A DNA stretch of 64,000 bases from Linanthus parryae (Eukaryota; Streptophyta; Magnoliopsida; Ericales; Polemoniaceae): the NCBI GenBank assembly GCA_023055425.1, contig JALGPY010000003.1, positions 19,527,001 to 19,591,000 on the forward strand, given 5' to 3'. Positions within the stretch are counted from its first letter, which is position 1, and the number at the start of each line of letters is the position of its first letter. A model generated the notes under the pieces. It had not been told where the DNA came from, did no database searches, and was given only the letters and a program-made list of their open reading frames with translations. The translations under genes were made by a program, and so were the position numbers. Positions 9,911 through 19,616 of this stretch are shown in pieces.

Positions 9911-10547
9911 TTCCTTGATCCGGCTATCCGATATGAGGACTGTTACAATGGTTCACCTTGGTCTACCTGGTTACTGCGAGATAATAATATGGCTTCTTTG
10001 ATTATATATTGGGAAATCGTTTATTATATTCGTATACGGAATGGAGAATGAAACATGTGAAGGTTTTAATGGTTTAAAATTTAGGACATTGTCATTGGTA
10101 ATTTAGTTAAAACTGTCATTTATGACGCTGCAAACTCTTATATTGCTTTACTTTTACTCATACTCCGTTGCTCCGATATTTTTATTAAAACGCGTAACGT
10201 TGTAGTCCTTCTCAGCTTCCTGTTTTTACATGCTAAGGTGTAACTCACTCAACATTTCTTGCTGACTTTCGAAAAACTGCGGTCTTTGTTTCTTTCGCTC
10301 GCAGGTTTAGGAGCTGGGATTATGGAGTAGCGGGATTCGAGACTCACGTAGATTATCACGCATCATCACTTAACGATGAGAACACTAGTTTAAAATCACT
10401 ATCCTAATTTTGTAGCACGTGTTATAGCCCAAAGACGATAATGTAATTACTTGTCATTTAACTTTTATGGGATGTAATGTTCTCGATTTCCGCTATTCGA
10501 GTAGCACTCTCCCGGCCTCTAACGAGCTGGAACAGTGGAGTGTTACA

Positions 10548-11060
10548 GGTATTGCGATTAAAGACGAGGAGGACACGGTATCCCTAAAGAACCCAAGTGC
10601 ACAAATGGCGGCGACTGCTTCCTTAATGCGTTGAGCTGGATCACACGGGGGCGTGGGAAATTCTGTAATGTTCTAGCTCTCCAAAGGCTCGTAAGAGGTA
10701 AGATCCTCGGTTTGGTGTTTTTGTTGAAACTAGATTGACGTATGTTGACATGGATTCAGTCATATGCAAGATGGATTTCCTCATCTTTTCAGCGTTGATT
10801 GTATTGGCCGAAGTGGTGGGTTATCTATCTTGTGGAACGATAATAGTGATGTTTATGTTCGTAAAAGCTCCATTCATCATATTTATTGTTTCATTAAGGA
10901 TAGTGAGAGTAACACATATTGACAGTTCACTGGTTTTTATGGTAATCCGGTCGGCGGTAACCTGAATGATTCTTAGAAACTTCTCTAAAGACTAAGGACT
11001 TTCCCTTATATGCAGTGGTGCGTCTAGGGGGACTTTAATGCCATTCTTTATGAAAGGAAA
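10548..11060 (+). pseudogene. LINE 2 endonuclease (EEP family) N-terminal part
   Basis: The L1-type apurinic endonuclease domain starts here. ALQRLVRGK appears around 10680-10706 in one frame and TYVDMDSVICKMDFL at 10735-10782. After a frameshift come DCIGRSGGLSILWND (about 10798-10842), SIHHIYCFIKDSESN and QFTGFYGNP (about 10923-10949), then GDFNAILYERK (11029-11060). GRSGGL, FTGFYG and GDFN are landmark motifs of plant L1 endonucleases; the Asp of GDFN is catalytic. A stop (TAG) stands in place of Gly just before GDFN. The sequence is cut at 11060 by solo LTR 2 and resumes at 14865. The enzyme nicks target DNA to prime reverse transcription, but here it is broken by at least four lesions. 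Confidence 0.85.
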
Positions 11061-14000
11061 TGTAACACCCTCGATTTCCAGAGGAGCCGGAAACCGGTTG
11101 GTGCCCTCCGTACAGGGGATTTTACCCTTTCGTACAAGGAGTGGTAACCAAAAACAAGTGAAAGGAAACATCCAACTAGTGATTCATTACGATAAAAGTT
11201 TACAACGTTCGTGACTGGTTCCAAACTGGACACCAAGTCTAACAAAATAATTTACATCAAAAGTGGGCTCTCCGGTTAATTACTAAGCTCTACTGTTTGC
11301 ATGAGAGAACGTGTGCGTGATCCCAGCGCGTTACCCCAAGCAACCAATCATAATCCTGCGGGGAATTTAAAAGAAACAAGGACGCAGTTTTTCGAGTATC
11401 AGTAAAAACTGAGTGAATAAACAACTTAGCATGTAAAACAGAGTGGCTGAGAAAGGTTACGGGGTTCCGTGTTTAAAAGAGTTTGAAAAGTAATAGAGTA
11501 TAAGTATAAACATCAGAGTAAAGAATTGAATCATTTTCAGAAACATAAGTACAAGTAGAAGTGTCGATTATCAGAGTCCTCCAAAAGTTGCTGTTTCTAA
11601 ACTGATAGTTATTAAGAGTAACAAATTTGTTTATCGAGATATTCACACGTTTCCAAACGTGAAATGAAATAAGTCATATTATTACGTCGCAGTATCTAGG
11701 AGAGACCAAGGTGAATAGTAACCGATGATACTGGCTTATAGGGGGTTCTGATAACCCGGCCTCTCTGCCAAGCGTTGTGGATCGGGGTTTCCGATTCCCG
11801 CTAGTCATCATACAAGCCAACTACTAGACCTTAAGTGTCGACACCCCCTTAAGATTCTAAGTCAGAAGGGTAGTACTAGAATGCTGGATTCTAGCCTACG
11901 GCGAAAGGAATCGGGGCGCAGAGTCCCATGTCTTTAGGGGCCTGACCCAGGGAATCATCACCCGATAGTTTCGTAACGTCAAGTAAAGTAAAGTAACACG
12001 ACGTAGGCGTATAGCACTGTCGTAGACCCAACTGGTTCCGGTATACGCGATTCTTTCACTTTACGTTATTAACGAATTCTGACTTAGTGACATTTGAACA
12101 ATTAGTTTTCCGATTTGAAGACGAGTAGTAAAGTGACGATTTAAAAGCAAGTACGACAAGTTTAGAAATTTCGGAATAAAGCACGACAATTATTTTCAGA
12201 TAAACGAGTATCACATGAACAGAATTGGCACACAAAACTAGGCATGTATCACATGTATATTTTGAGACATGAAATAAAATCACATTTGACACGAAAGATA
12301 ATAAGTACGCAACGCTAAGCATGAATACTCACCGTGAGAGCCGTAGAGCGCTAGCTAGTCAACTACTCGCGAACAACGTATGGGTCAACTAGGTCGTCGA
12401 AGATAGGCTCTACAATCATACACATAAATTCCTAATCGCAAACAAGTTCGTATAGTAAATAGACAATGCATATGTCCTATATGAGATAAAACTGAAAGCC
12501 TAATCGGATACCCCTAACGTATTTGTAAACTCCTACTTTATTTTAGAAAACTAACCAATAATTGCAAGGATTGAAAACTATTTAATATTCTAATTTAAAT
12601 GAACTTATTTACTGATAAAAATAATATTAAGTTTTTTATTTTATTGAAATCTCAAAAGTAAATAATTAAAAAGAAATTTAGATTTCAATTATCTTTTAAA
12701 CAACATAATATTTATTGAATATATATATATATATATATTTAAACATATACAAAATATATTTTATTAACTTATTTTGAAGAACTAATTATAAATATCTAGT
12801 TGTAAGAAATTTATAATCCATATAAATTTCATCTTTTATCTAACATTACAAAAACTATTTATTTTTATTTATTTATTATAGTATATAAATTAACGGAATT
12901 TAAATAAATATTTGTGCAAGAAACCATCCCCTGAACACATAACAGAGAAGTCTCCTTCTTCCTCTCGATTAGTACGGCGATTCAAACACCCAACCGCGAA
13001 TTGAAATGCAAAGACAAGATTTTGATGAAGCAAATAGAATTGAGATCGAGTGGAGAGAGTGCCCAAACGAAGAATCAATCGATTCGGTGAAGAGGAGCTT
13101 CGGGTCGAGGTTTCGTCGGAGCTCGGGCGGTGATGGGGGCGTCGAGGTTTCTGGGCCTTGGTCGCCGGTTTAATCCGGTGGCTGGGCTTCGTCAAAGCTC
13201 GACAGAGAGGCGGACAGAGAGGCGAACAGAGGTGGGGAGGAAGTCGCCGATTACAACGGCGATGGCGGCGTCGGGGCTCTGTTCTCCGGCGTCGGCTGCT
13301 GCTGCTTCTGGGTTGCTGTCGAGGCAAAGAGAGAGAGAGGAGAGGTTAGGTGAGGATGGTGCTGCGTCGTGGTGGTGATTTGAGGTGGTGATTGGCGGTG
13401 GTGATGCTCTGTTTTGGTGGGTTTACTTTCGGGTGAAAACAGAGGAGGATTAGAGGGAGTTGGGGGTGAGTTGTTGTTGTTGGTTGTTGTGGTGTTGGCA
13501 CCGGTGGTTGTGGTGCCGGAGGTGGTGCTTGTGGTGGCGTTGTTGTCGGAGATGAGGGAGAGAGGGACGATGGTGGTGTTGGGTTTGCTCAGCAAAACAG
13601 AGAGAGACAGATATGGAGGAGGTTTGGGCGTTGGTGTTGCTGGGTTTCGGTGCTGAAATAGAGAGGCGGAGGTGGCGGTGATTGGTGGCAGTGGTGGTGT
13701 TCGGTGTTGGTGGTGACTGGTTGTTTCTCTGGGTTTGTTCTCGGCAAACAGAGAAGGGCAGAGAGGGAGATGGAGATAGGAAGAAGAGGGGGAGAAGGTT
13801 AAGTAGAAGAAAGGGAGTAGAGGTTGATGGTGATGAGAGAAGCTAGGCTAGGCTAGCTAGCTGGTGAAGAAGAGCCACGCCGAGCGTGGTTGTTGCAGGT
13901 GGAGGAGGTACGGAAGCGTGGGTTTTCTCAGGCGGCTACAGCAGAGACAAAGCAGAAGAAGAAGAAAAAGAAAAAAAATGAGAAGTGATGGGAGAGAGAA

Positions 14001-14304
14001 AAATATTGGGTGTGGCAAGGTCACCAAACTGCGCTGTGGTTCGACACGTGAAAAGTGACTAAAAAAATGCAACGAATAATAAAAATACAAAGTAATTTTT
14101 TTAGACGCGACGATTACGTTGAAGCGTGACGAAAATTAATACGAGACAAATAATTTATACGAAAATAAAATGATTTCGGCTTAAAGATTGAACGTTGGCT
14201 GATAACGTAATTTTGTCTGAAATAGTGAAATTTAACTGATAAAATAAACTTTTGACTGACAAAGTAAATTTGGACTGTTTAAAAATAAAAATAAAAAAAA
14301 TTAA

Positions 14305-14386
<82 letters not shown>

Positions 14387-14864
14387 TGACTGATAAACGA
14401 AATTCGACTGACAAAAATTAAGTTTGACTAATAAAAAAAGATTTAATTATAAAGCTAAAATTCACCGACGAACGCATTATGACTAACAAAACGGAGTTCG
14501 ACTAAAAAAAACGAAAGTTGGCTGACAACTGTTAAAAATAATTTGACTAATGTTTTAATAAAAGTTCAAATATTAATTTTGAGAAAAACTCTTAAACGTC
14601 TTATTTTAATGAACATTTACTACACTATTAATTTTAAATTTATAGTAAGCTTATTAGTTAAAACGAATTATATTATTAAATAAAATTATAGGAATATATA
14701 AATTTATCAAGATAATTATCATCGCATAGTTTATCACGCAATATATGCAGCGTCGTATTACGACTAACACTAATATAAAACAATACGATTCTCACATTTT
14801 CGAATAATAAATATATTATAAGGAATTACTAAAATAACCCTAGACTAAAATACGGGTTGTTACA
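11061..14864 (-). mobile_element. Solo LTR 2, gypsy Tekay/Del-like, 3.8 kb, inverted relative to LTR 1
   Basis: On the minus strand it begins TGTAACAACCCG (at 14864) and ends GAGGGTGTTACA (at 11061). It is flanked by the 5-bp target duplication GGAAA (11056-11060 and 14865-14869), in the middle of the LINE endonuclease. Reading along the minus strand it has the same layout as LTR 1: an AAT microsatellite, a CCACC/Thr-Pro-rich-looking block (13860-12890), an AT-rich block with a TA run at 12719-12738, the CCTAAAGA motif (11925-11963), the shared motif at 11829-11848 and the AAAAACTGCG block (about 11380-11400). There is no pol coding. The frames 12890-13327, 13130-13378 and 13251-13595 lie in the low-complexity block and are not genes. 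Confidence 0.8.
14305..14384. repeat. (TAA)n microsatellite, about 80 bp
   Basis: An uninterrupted AAT/TAA run inside solo LTR 2. No equivalent is seen in LTR 1. Confidence 0.95.
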
Positions 14865-15548
14865 GGAAAAGGATGAAATAGGTGGGATTGACACTCGGTT
14901 AGCACAAGAATTTCAAAGAGCTCTGTTTGACAATGATCTCCTTGACCTGTGTTTCAACGACAATCCGTTCACTTAGACTAGCAACCCAAGAAATGAGAGG
15001 CGAACACGGGAAAGACTTGGTTGTGCAGTCGTTAACTCAGTTTGGATGAGCCTTTTGAATAAAGCGTCTGTTCAACATTTTGTAAGCACTGTTTCAGATC
15101 ATATCCCAATCATGTTATGTTGCGACGCTGCAAAGCATAGGAAACCGCGCTACCACTACGAGACGATGCGGAGTCAACATGTAGATTTTGAAGTTACAGT
15201 GAGGGATGAATGGGAAAAATCTCACAACCTCGAGTTAAGTAAAAAACTTGAAGTAATTGCACATAAATTGAAAGCATGGGACGAAACCGTATTCGGCAAC
15301 GTCAAGAAGAGAATGAAATTTATTCGGCAACAAATAGAACAACTTCAGGGAGCACAACTTATAGAGGAAGTAATGACGCAAATTAATAGGTACAAGGATG
15401 AACTAAATCTACTCCTTGTTCGTGAAGAAGAGATGTGGTTGCAACGGTCCTGGACATAGTGGTTACAAAATGGAGTTTTTAATACACGTTTTTTCATCTA
15501 AAAGCGTCTATTAGGAAAGCCTGAAATATGATAGGTTCTAATAACAGG
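14865..15548 (+). pseudogene. LINE 2 endonuclease C-terminus and linker to RT
   Basis: Continuation of the LINE after solo LTR 2. EKDEIGGIDT and FDNDLLDLCFNDNPFT (one TAG replacing Trp in the usual FTWSN), then RRTRERLGCAVVNSVW and VSTVSDHIPIML. The SDH motif (near 15100) is the catalytic His region of the endonuclease family. A 137-codon frame (15046-15459) then reads the helical linker (KLKAWDETVFGNVKKRMKF; NLLLVREEEMWLQRSWT), and the same frame continues past a TAG with VFNTRFFHLKASIRKA. In intact L1 elements this leads into the RT palm. Here the LINE breaks off near 15548 and the RT fingers/palm are absent. Confidence 0.85.
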
Positions 15549-16590
15549 ATAAAATGCATAAATTAATCCAAATTTCAACAATATTCGCAAGAAAGCATGA
15601 GCTCATACACACACAACTAAAAAATCCTCATACTGGAAGGTAGTTAAGAAATGCTATTAGGGCATTATCATATAATCATTATATCAAAGGGACTGTAGAA
15701 ATCTACAACTTGGACAGAAAACTTAAGATCTGGTTCTCAAAATATTGGCCCTGAAGCCAGTCTCCTTCTTGTGGAAGATGCAGGTGGCGATCGATGTAGT
15801 TTCGAAAATGGTCGAATGCCTTCCGAACGGAATAGCGAAAGGAAGAGTTGAATGTGTGATATATGGATGCCATATTTCCATTGTGGCACATAAAAAATAA
15901 TGGGATAGAGAGGGGAACCAAAGGGGATGCGGCCAATTCAGGACTTTACACTGTCATCCAGATTGGGAATGCTCGAAAGAGGGTTAATGCTGGAGAGGCA
16001 ATCCTCAAAGGTGATCTCCTATTATTATACTTTCATATTTCAAACTTATTGTACATTCATAGTTTAAACTTCTCATCTATAGTTTTACATATTACTATTT
16101 TTTCTGGAATTAGCTTTGATTTATCGGGGCCATCTCATATATCGTATTCCTGATGGATCTTCCTTCTAGACTCTTAATCAAGCGCCTAAATTCATTCAGA
16201 GATTCCATCAAGCTTCACTCGTATAGAGTGGAACTTCGACGGAGGTTGTATGTTTCAAATGATTTATATATAGCCCACTAATGTACTAATTACTCGTTGG
16301 ATTCCATACTTAGTTTGCATGTAGATATTTCCATTGTAAATATCTACTAGTAAGGAGATGGGAACTTTCTAGGATCTCTATCTCCACCATTAGCTCGTAG
16401 GTAATCTAGATCCTTCCATGGAGGAACTCGTGAATGAATAGATATGGCATATACACACACACACACATATATACATATGTATATAGATAAAAGGCTAGCC
16501 AGATTACGTGGGAACTTGATCCATTGAAGTAAAAACGATTTTTACAATCAAAACCAAATACGATAATCCGATATGCAAGCATACATCGCA
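15549..16590. other. Unidentified 1-kb segment in place of the LINE RT core
   Basis: The LINE sequence stops near 15548 and resumes near 16591 with the RT C-terminus, so about 1 kb of unrelated DNA replaces the RT core. A minus-strand 77-codon frame (15703-15936) reads like ordinary protein (FRNYIDRHLHLPQEGDWL; GQYFENQILSFLSKL), but I do not recognise it. A plus-strand frame at 15863-16153 overlaps it. The rest is AT-rich, with a CA/TA microsatellite near 16451-16486. I see no LTR, terminal inverted repeat or target duplication at the borders. It could be a captured host fragment, a Helitron-like insert or a decayed element. Confidence 0.4.
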
Positions 16591-17186
16591 CTGGACTATG
16601 AAATATACACAATAGGCAAGAATAAAACTGTAACTTTCAACAAGCTCATTGAAAGACTGAACAGCAAGCTAAAGGGTTGGAAAGAACGAAATTTGTCGAT
16701 AAAAAGCAAATAGACTATGCTCAAAGCGGTAGCACAAGGGCTCCCCACACACGCGATGTCATATTTCAGACTTTCGGATGGAATCTGTGACAAAATGGAG
16801 ATGTTGATAAGAAGATTTTGGTGGAGCAAACCTACAAGTGAGAGTGTATCAACTAGGTTTCTTGGAACAATCTTCAAAAACCCAAAGACTCGGGTGGATT
16901 GAACTTCAGGGACCTCAAAAGTTTAATTTGGCGCTTCTTGCAAAACAAGGTTGGCGCTTGATGGATGATAGATGCTCTCTGCCCAGGAGGGTCCTGGAAG
17001 CTAAGTACTTTCCAACCATGGTTTTTTACATGTTGAACTGGGTTATGCTCCATCATTTTGCATGGTCGGGAATTTTAGTGGGTCAAAACATCCTTCGACG
17101 GAGGTTGAGATGGAAGGTAGGGGATGGGAGATCTATTGCTGTTAGAGAAATGGATCCTGCATACATATTCCGGTCAACTTATCACA
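16591..17186 (+). pseudogene. LINE 2 reverse transcriptase C-terminus
   Basis: Reads TIGKNKTVTFNKLIERLN, KLKGWKERNLSIKSK, a stop, then TMLKAVAQGLPTHAMSYF and MLIRRFWWSKP. After a frameshift come HWVSW-like and GGLNFRDLK-like remnants, then FNLALLAKQGWRLMDDRCSL and RRVLEAKYFPT, and finally LRWKVGDGRSIAVREMDP (about 17102-17156). These are standard C-terminal RT/linker motifs of plant L1 LINEs. They match the missing half of the element whose endonuclease lies at 10548-15548. The downstream finger and RNase H are missing because the copia tail at 17187 interrupts it. Confidence 0.8.
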
Positions 17187-17311
17187 ATCCTCCACATTCC
17201 AAGTCAGCAGCAACTAGCTGATACACTCACCACACCCCTTGGACGCAAACCATTTCTTCATCTGCGATTTAAGATTGGAGTCTCCGACGGTTCCTGCATG
17301 TTACGGGGGCG
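17187..17311 (+). pseudogene. Copia RNase H C-terminal tail and polypurine tract
   Basis: The frame reads HIPSQQQLADTLTTPLGRKP and then HLRFKIGV...LRGRVK. This is the last part of a Ty1/copia RNase H domain (family form: the residues around QLADIFTKPL). It is followed by the G-rich polypurine tract ACGGGGGCG (17303-17311) immediately before the LTR. Everything upstream in this copia element is missing; the LINE abuts it. Confidence 0.8.
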
Positions 17312-17514
17312 TGTTAAGGAATAAGATAATATCCGATTATCTCTTTCCTAATTTTTGCTGATTCTCCCATGATTTATTTTATGGGATCAGTTATTATGTT
17401 GTACCTATCTCTTTCCTATCTTAGTTGATTATATATTGTATGTAAATCACTCTTCTTGTATAAATATAGACCAATGGTCATTAGAAATATTATTCAATCA
17501 TTCATTCTCTCACA
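17312..17514 (+). mobile_element. Short copia 3' LTR (about 203 bp)
   Basis: Starts TGTTAAGGAATAAGATAAT directly after the polypurine tract, has a TATA box (TATAAATATA near 17459-17468) and ends in CTCTCACA near 17514. Length and order fit a small copia LTR. No partner LTR is seen in the window. Confidence 0.75.
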
Positions 17515-18175
17515 CTCTTTAGGGTTCATTTGAAAATGGTAACATGTGATTTGGGTTGTCCATTTCAATAATTTGTGTAAAATTTCAAGTTAGTAATCCA
17601 CAGTTTTATCTGTTAGGATTCGTTAAGTTTTTCGTTGACAAAAACTTATTTTACGGGAGTAGCCTCTAGAGTTGATTGTGTAAATCAGCTCGCCCATATA
17701 AGTCGTACTAGTGATCGAGAGAGAGAGGAATGAAGAACAAAAAAAATCTCGAGAGGAGAAGTAGATTCTGTTTATGTACGATTAAGGAAACCTGAAATTG
17801 AATAAAGGTATCAGCAATAAAAAGGCCATATGAACTAGAGATGGTCCAGTAAATAAGTTTATTTATTGTTACTATTTATATACGAAATTTTCACTAGTAT
17901 GAGCTCTATAGGGCCGAAATACACTCCATTTAACTTTGAATGTTTGCACACAAAAGTAATGAGTAAATTCGGTGACTCATAAATGAAAATATAGTAGATA
18001 GCTTACGAAACATTTTGTTGTGGAAAGAAACTTTTGACCTTCCTGTGTAAATTGAACCACCCAAGGATGATATGAACCACCACCTCTGTAAATGTTTGTG
18101 AGACTAATAATGCACTCCGTTCAATCGCAGTAATGTCCTTACGATTCAATCAGTCCTTCCCTCCAGTGATCTAGT
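17515..18175. other. AT-rich spacer, nothing recognised
   Basis: No reading frame, LTR end or repeat that I can identify. It is the DNA between the truncated copia tail and the old Angela-like LTR. Confidence 0.5.
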
Positions 18176-19602
18176 TGTTGGAATTGTGCCCTAGAGGCAA
18201 TCAATTAATTGTGACGAATATGTGGATTAACGATTCATTATGTTATAGATATGGAGATATGTTAACATGAATGAAGTACTTAGATACAATGTGTTGTTTA
18301 TCTTAAATATCCCTAGTCAATTATAATGATTAATGGGACAATCAGCTATAGACTAGTATGGGGTTGGATTGATATGGAGATACCATGATCCAAAACATGG
18401 GTATGCATTAGGAGTAATGACATACTGGATTGACCCACAACGAGAAGGATACATTAGATTATGTTAAATTCACAATCTCTTATTGTAGTGCTAATATAAT
18501 TGCAATCGTCAGACTAGAAGTCACTAGATACTCTAGTTGTGAAATATTGTGCTTTGATGTTATCAGACGTTACACCGTAACTGGGTAACTATAAAGGTAG
18601 TTATCGGGCATGATAGGAAGCAAGCTTAGATATCGTAGTGATGTTGAGAGGATTTATCCTTCCCACATAATGGGAGCAAATATCCACGACCACTCGAGGG
18701 ATGAGGCTTATTGAATGTCTGGCCAGACTCAGATAAATCAATATGGAGATATTGATATTATCTGCTTGCATAAGCATATTCCCAGGATCGAGGAACTATG
18801 GATTGGATATACGAGTGTGACTATTTATGTCTCGTGTCCAATCCGGATATGGAGACAAAGGGATAGTGCAATATGTGATATTGGGCACAAAAGGTTTGAT
18901 GAAATCACTGACTTATTTCTATTAGTTGGGTAGCATGGATGTGTTGCTAGACACCGCTCCATGTTAGTAATTAGTTACTACCAACTAAGTAGAAACCCAT
19001 GGGGTCACACGTCAAATAGAGTTGAACTAGATTTGTGATTAATTAATATGATTAATTAATGAGAAGGATCACTTTGCAACACCTTGCAAACTTAGTAGGA
19101 ATAATTTGCAAGGAAGGGACTAATCCTAGTTCATGTAGAACTAGGACGGGCCTTTATTTAGTTAAAAAGGAGTTGTTGGACTATATGAAGGATGCTCTAG
19201 CTTCCTTCCCACAACTAATGCTCATAACATAAGTGAGTCGGAGAGAAAGCAAAAGAGAGAGCAAGAGACAAGCTAGGAGGCCGAAGCCACCCTAGCCTGT
19301 CCCCTACCCGTCGGCCACAAGAGAGGGCCGAACCCCTCTCTTGTCCTCGTTGCTTGATTCGTTCTTCCCTCTTCCTCCGATCCAAGCTATCACTAGGAGA
19401 AGGAAGAATCTAGATCTCACCTCTAGATGTGGATCAACCGTAGAGACGAGGACATTATTCTTTGTGTGATCTCCCGAACCAAAAGATACACATCTCTATG
19501 TCCTTTATCATGTTATGAATGTCTCTTCCTGTGATCCTTGGTGGGCTTTGAGTAGGAATTATTTTTTTTATTCCGCTGCGTAACCTACGTCACAACCCAA
19601 GA
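18176..19602 (+). mobile_element. 5' LTR of an old Angela-like copia element
   Basis: Starts TGTTGGAATTGTGCCCTAGA, the form typical of the Angela/BARE copia lineage and nearly the same as the LTRs at 38849, 51276, 52041 and 59126. It runs 1.43 kb to the primer-binding site. It is clearly more diverged from elements A and B than they are from each other. It has a degenerate TATA (TATATGAA) where A and B have TATATAAA. Confidence 0.85.
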
Positions 19603-19603
19603 G

Positions 19604-19616
19604 TGGTATCAGAGCC
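19604..19616 (+). promoter_or_regulatory. Primer-binding site for initiator tRNA-Met
   Basis: TGGTATCAGAGCC, complementary to the 3' end of plant initiator tRNA-Met, one base after the LTR end. Identical sites start elements A and B. It is not a tRNA gene. Confidence 0.9.

Larger units (their letters stand above)
6830..10547 (+). mobile_element. Solo LTR 1, gypsy Tekay/Del-like, 3.7 kb
   Basis: It starts TGTAACACCCC and ends GGAGTGTTACA, and is flanked by the 5-bp target duplication GGTAT (6825-6829 and 10548-10552). That makes it a complete, single LTR within LINE 2. The order inside is a pyrimidine-rich, CCACC-rich block at 7150-7950 (leader-like), an AT-rich block, two sets of short tandem repeats (9175-9382, 9691-9910), a motif GGGTGTTGCAACACTTAAGG (9464-9483) and the block around 10273-10292 (TCGAAAAACTGCGG). 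The same order, inverted, is found in the LTR at 11061-14864 and in part in the gypsy LTR at 23093-36769. There is no pol coding. Frames within 7157-7555 and 7572-8151 are low-complexity artefacts. A solo LTR forms by recombination between the two LTRs of a full element, leaving one LTR and the target duplication. Confidence 0.8.

Noticed and set aside
10735..10965. 76-codon ORF with hydrophobic stretches, looking like a small membrane protein
   Set aside because: Its first 15 residues are LINE endonuclease, and the rest is a shifted reading of the same domain, which is recognisable one frame over (GRSGGLSILW; QFTGFYGNP).
12890..14090. ORFs rich in Arg/Pro or Thr/Asn/Pro
   Set aside because: Same low-complexity block, inverted, in solo LTR 2; not conserved as protein between the two LTRs.
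19604..19616. Possible tRNA-Met gene
   Set aside because: Only the 13 bases complementary to the tRNA 3' end are present, next to an LTR; it is a primer-binding site. The same applies at 34073, 40159 and 53477.
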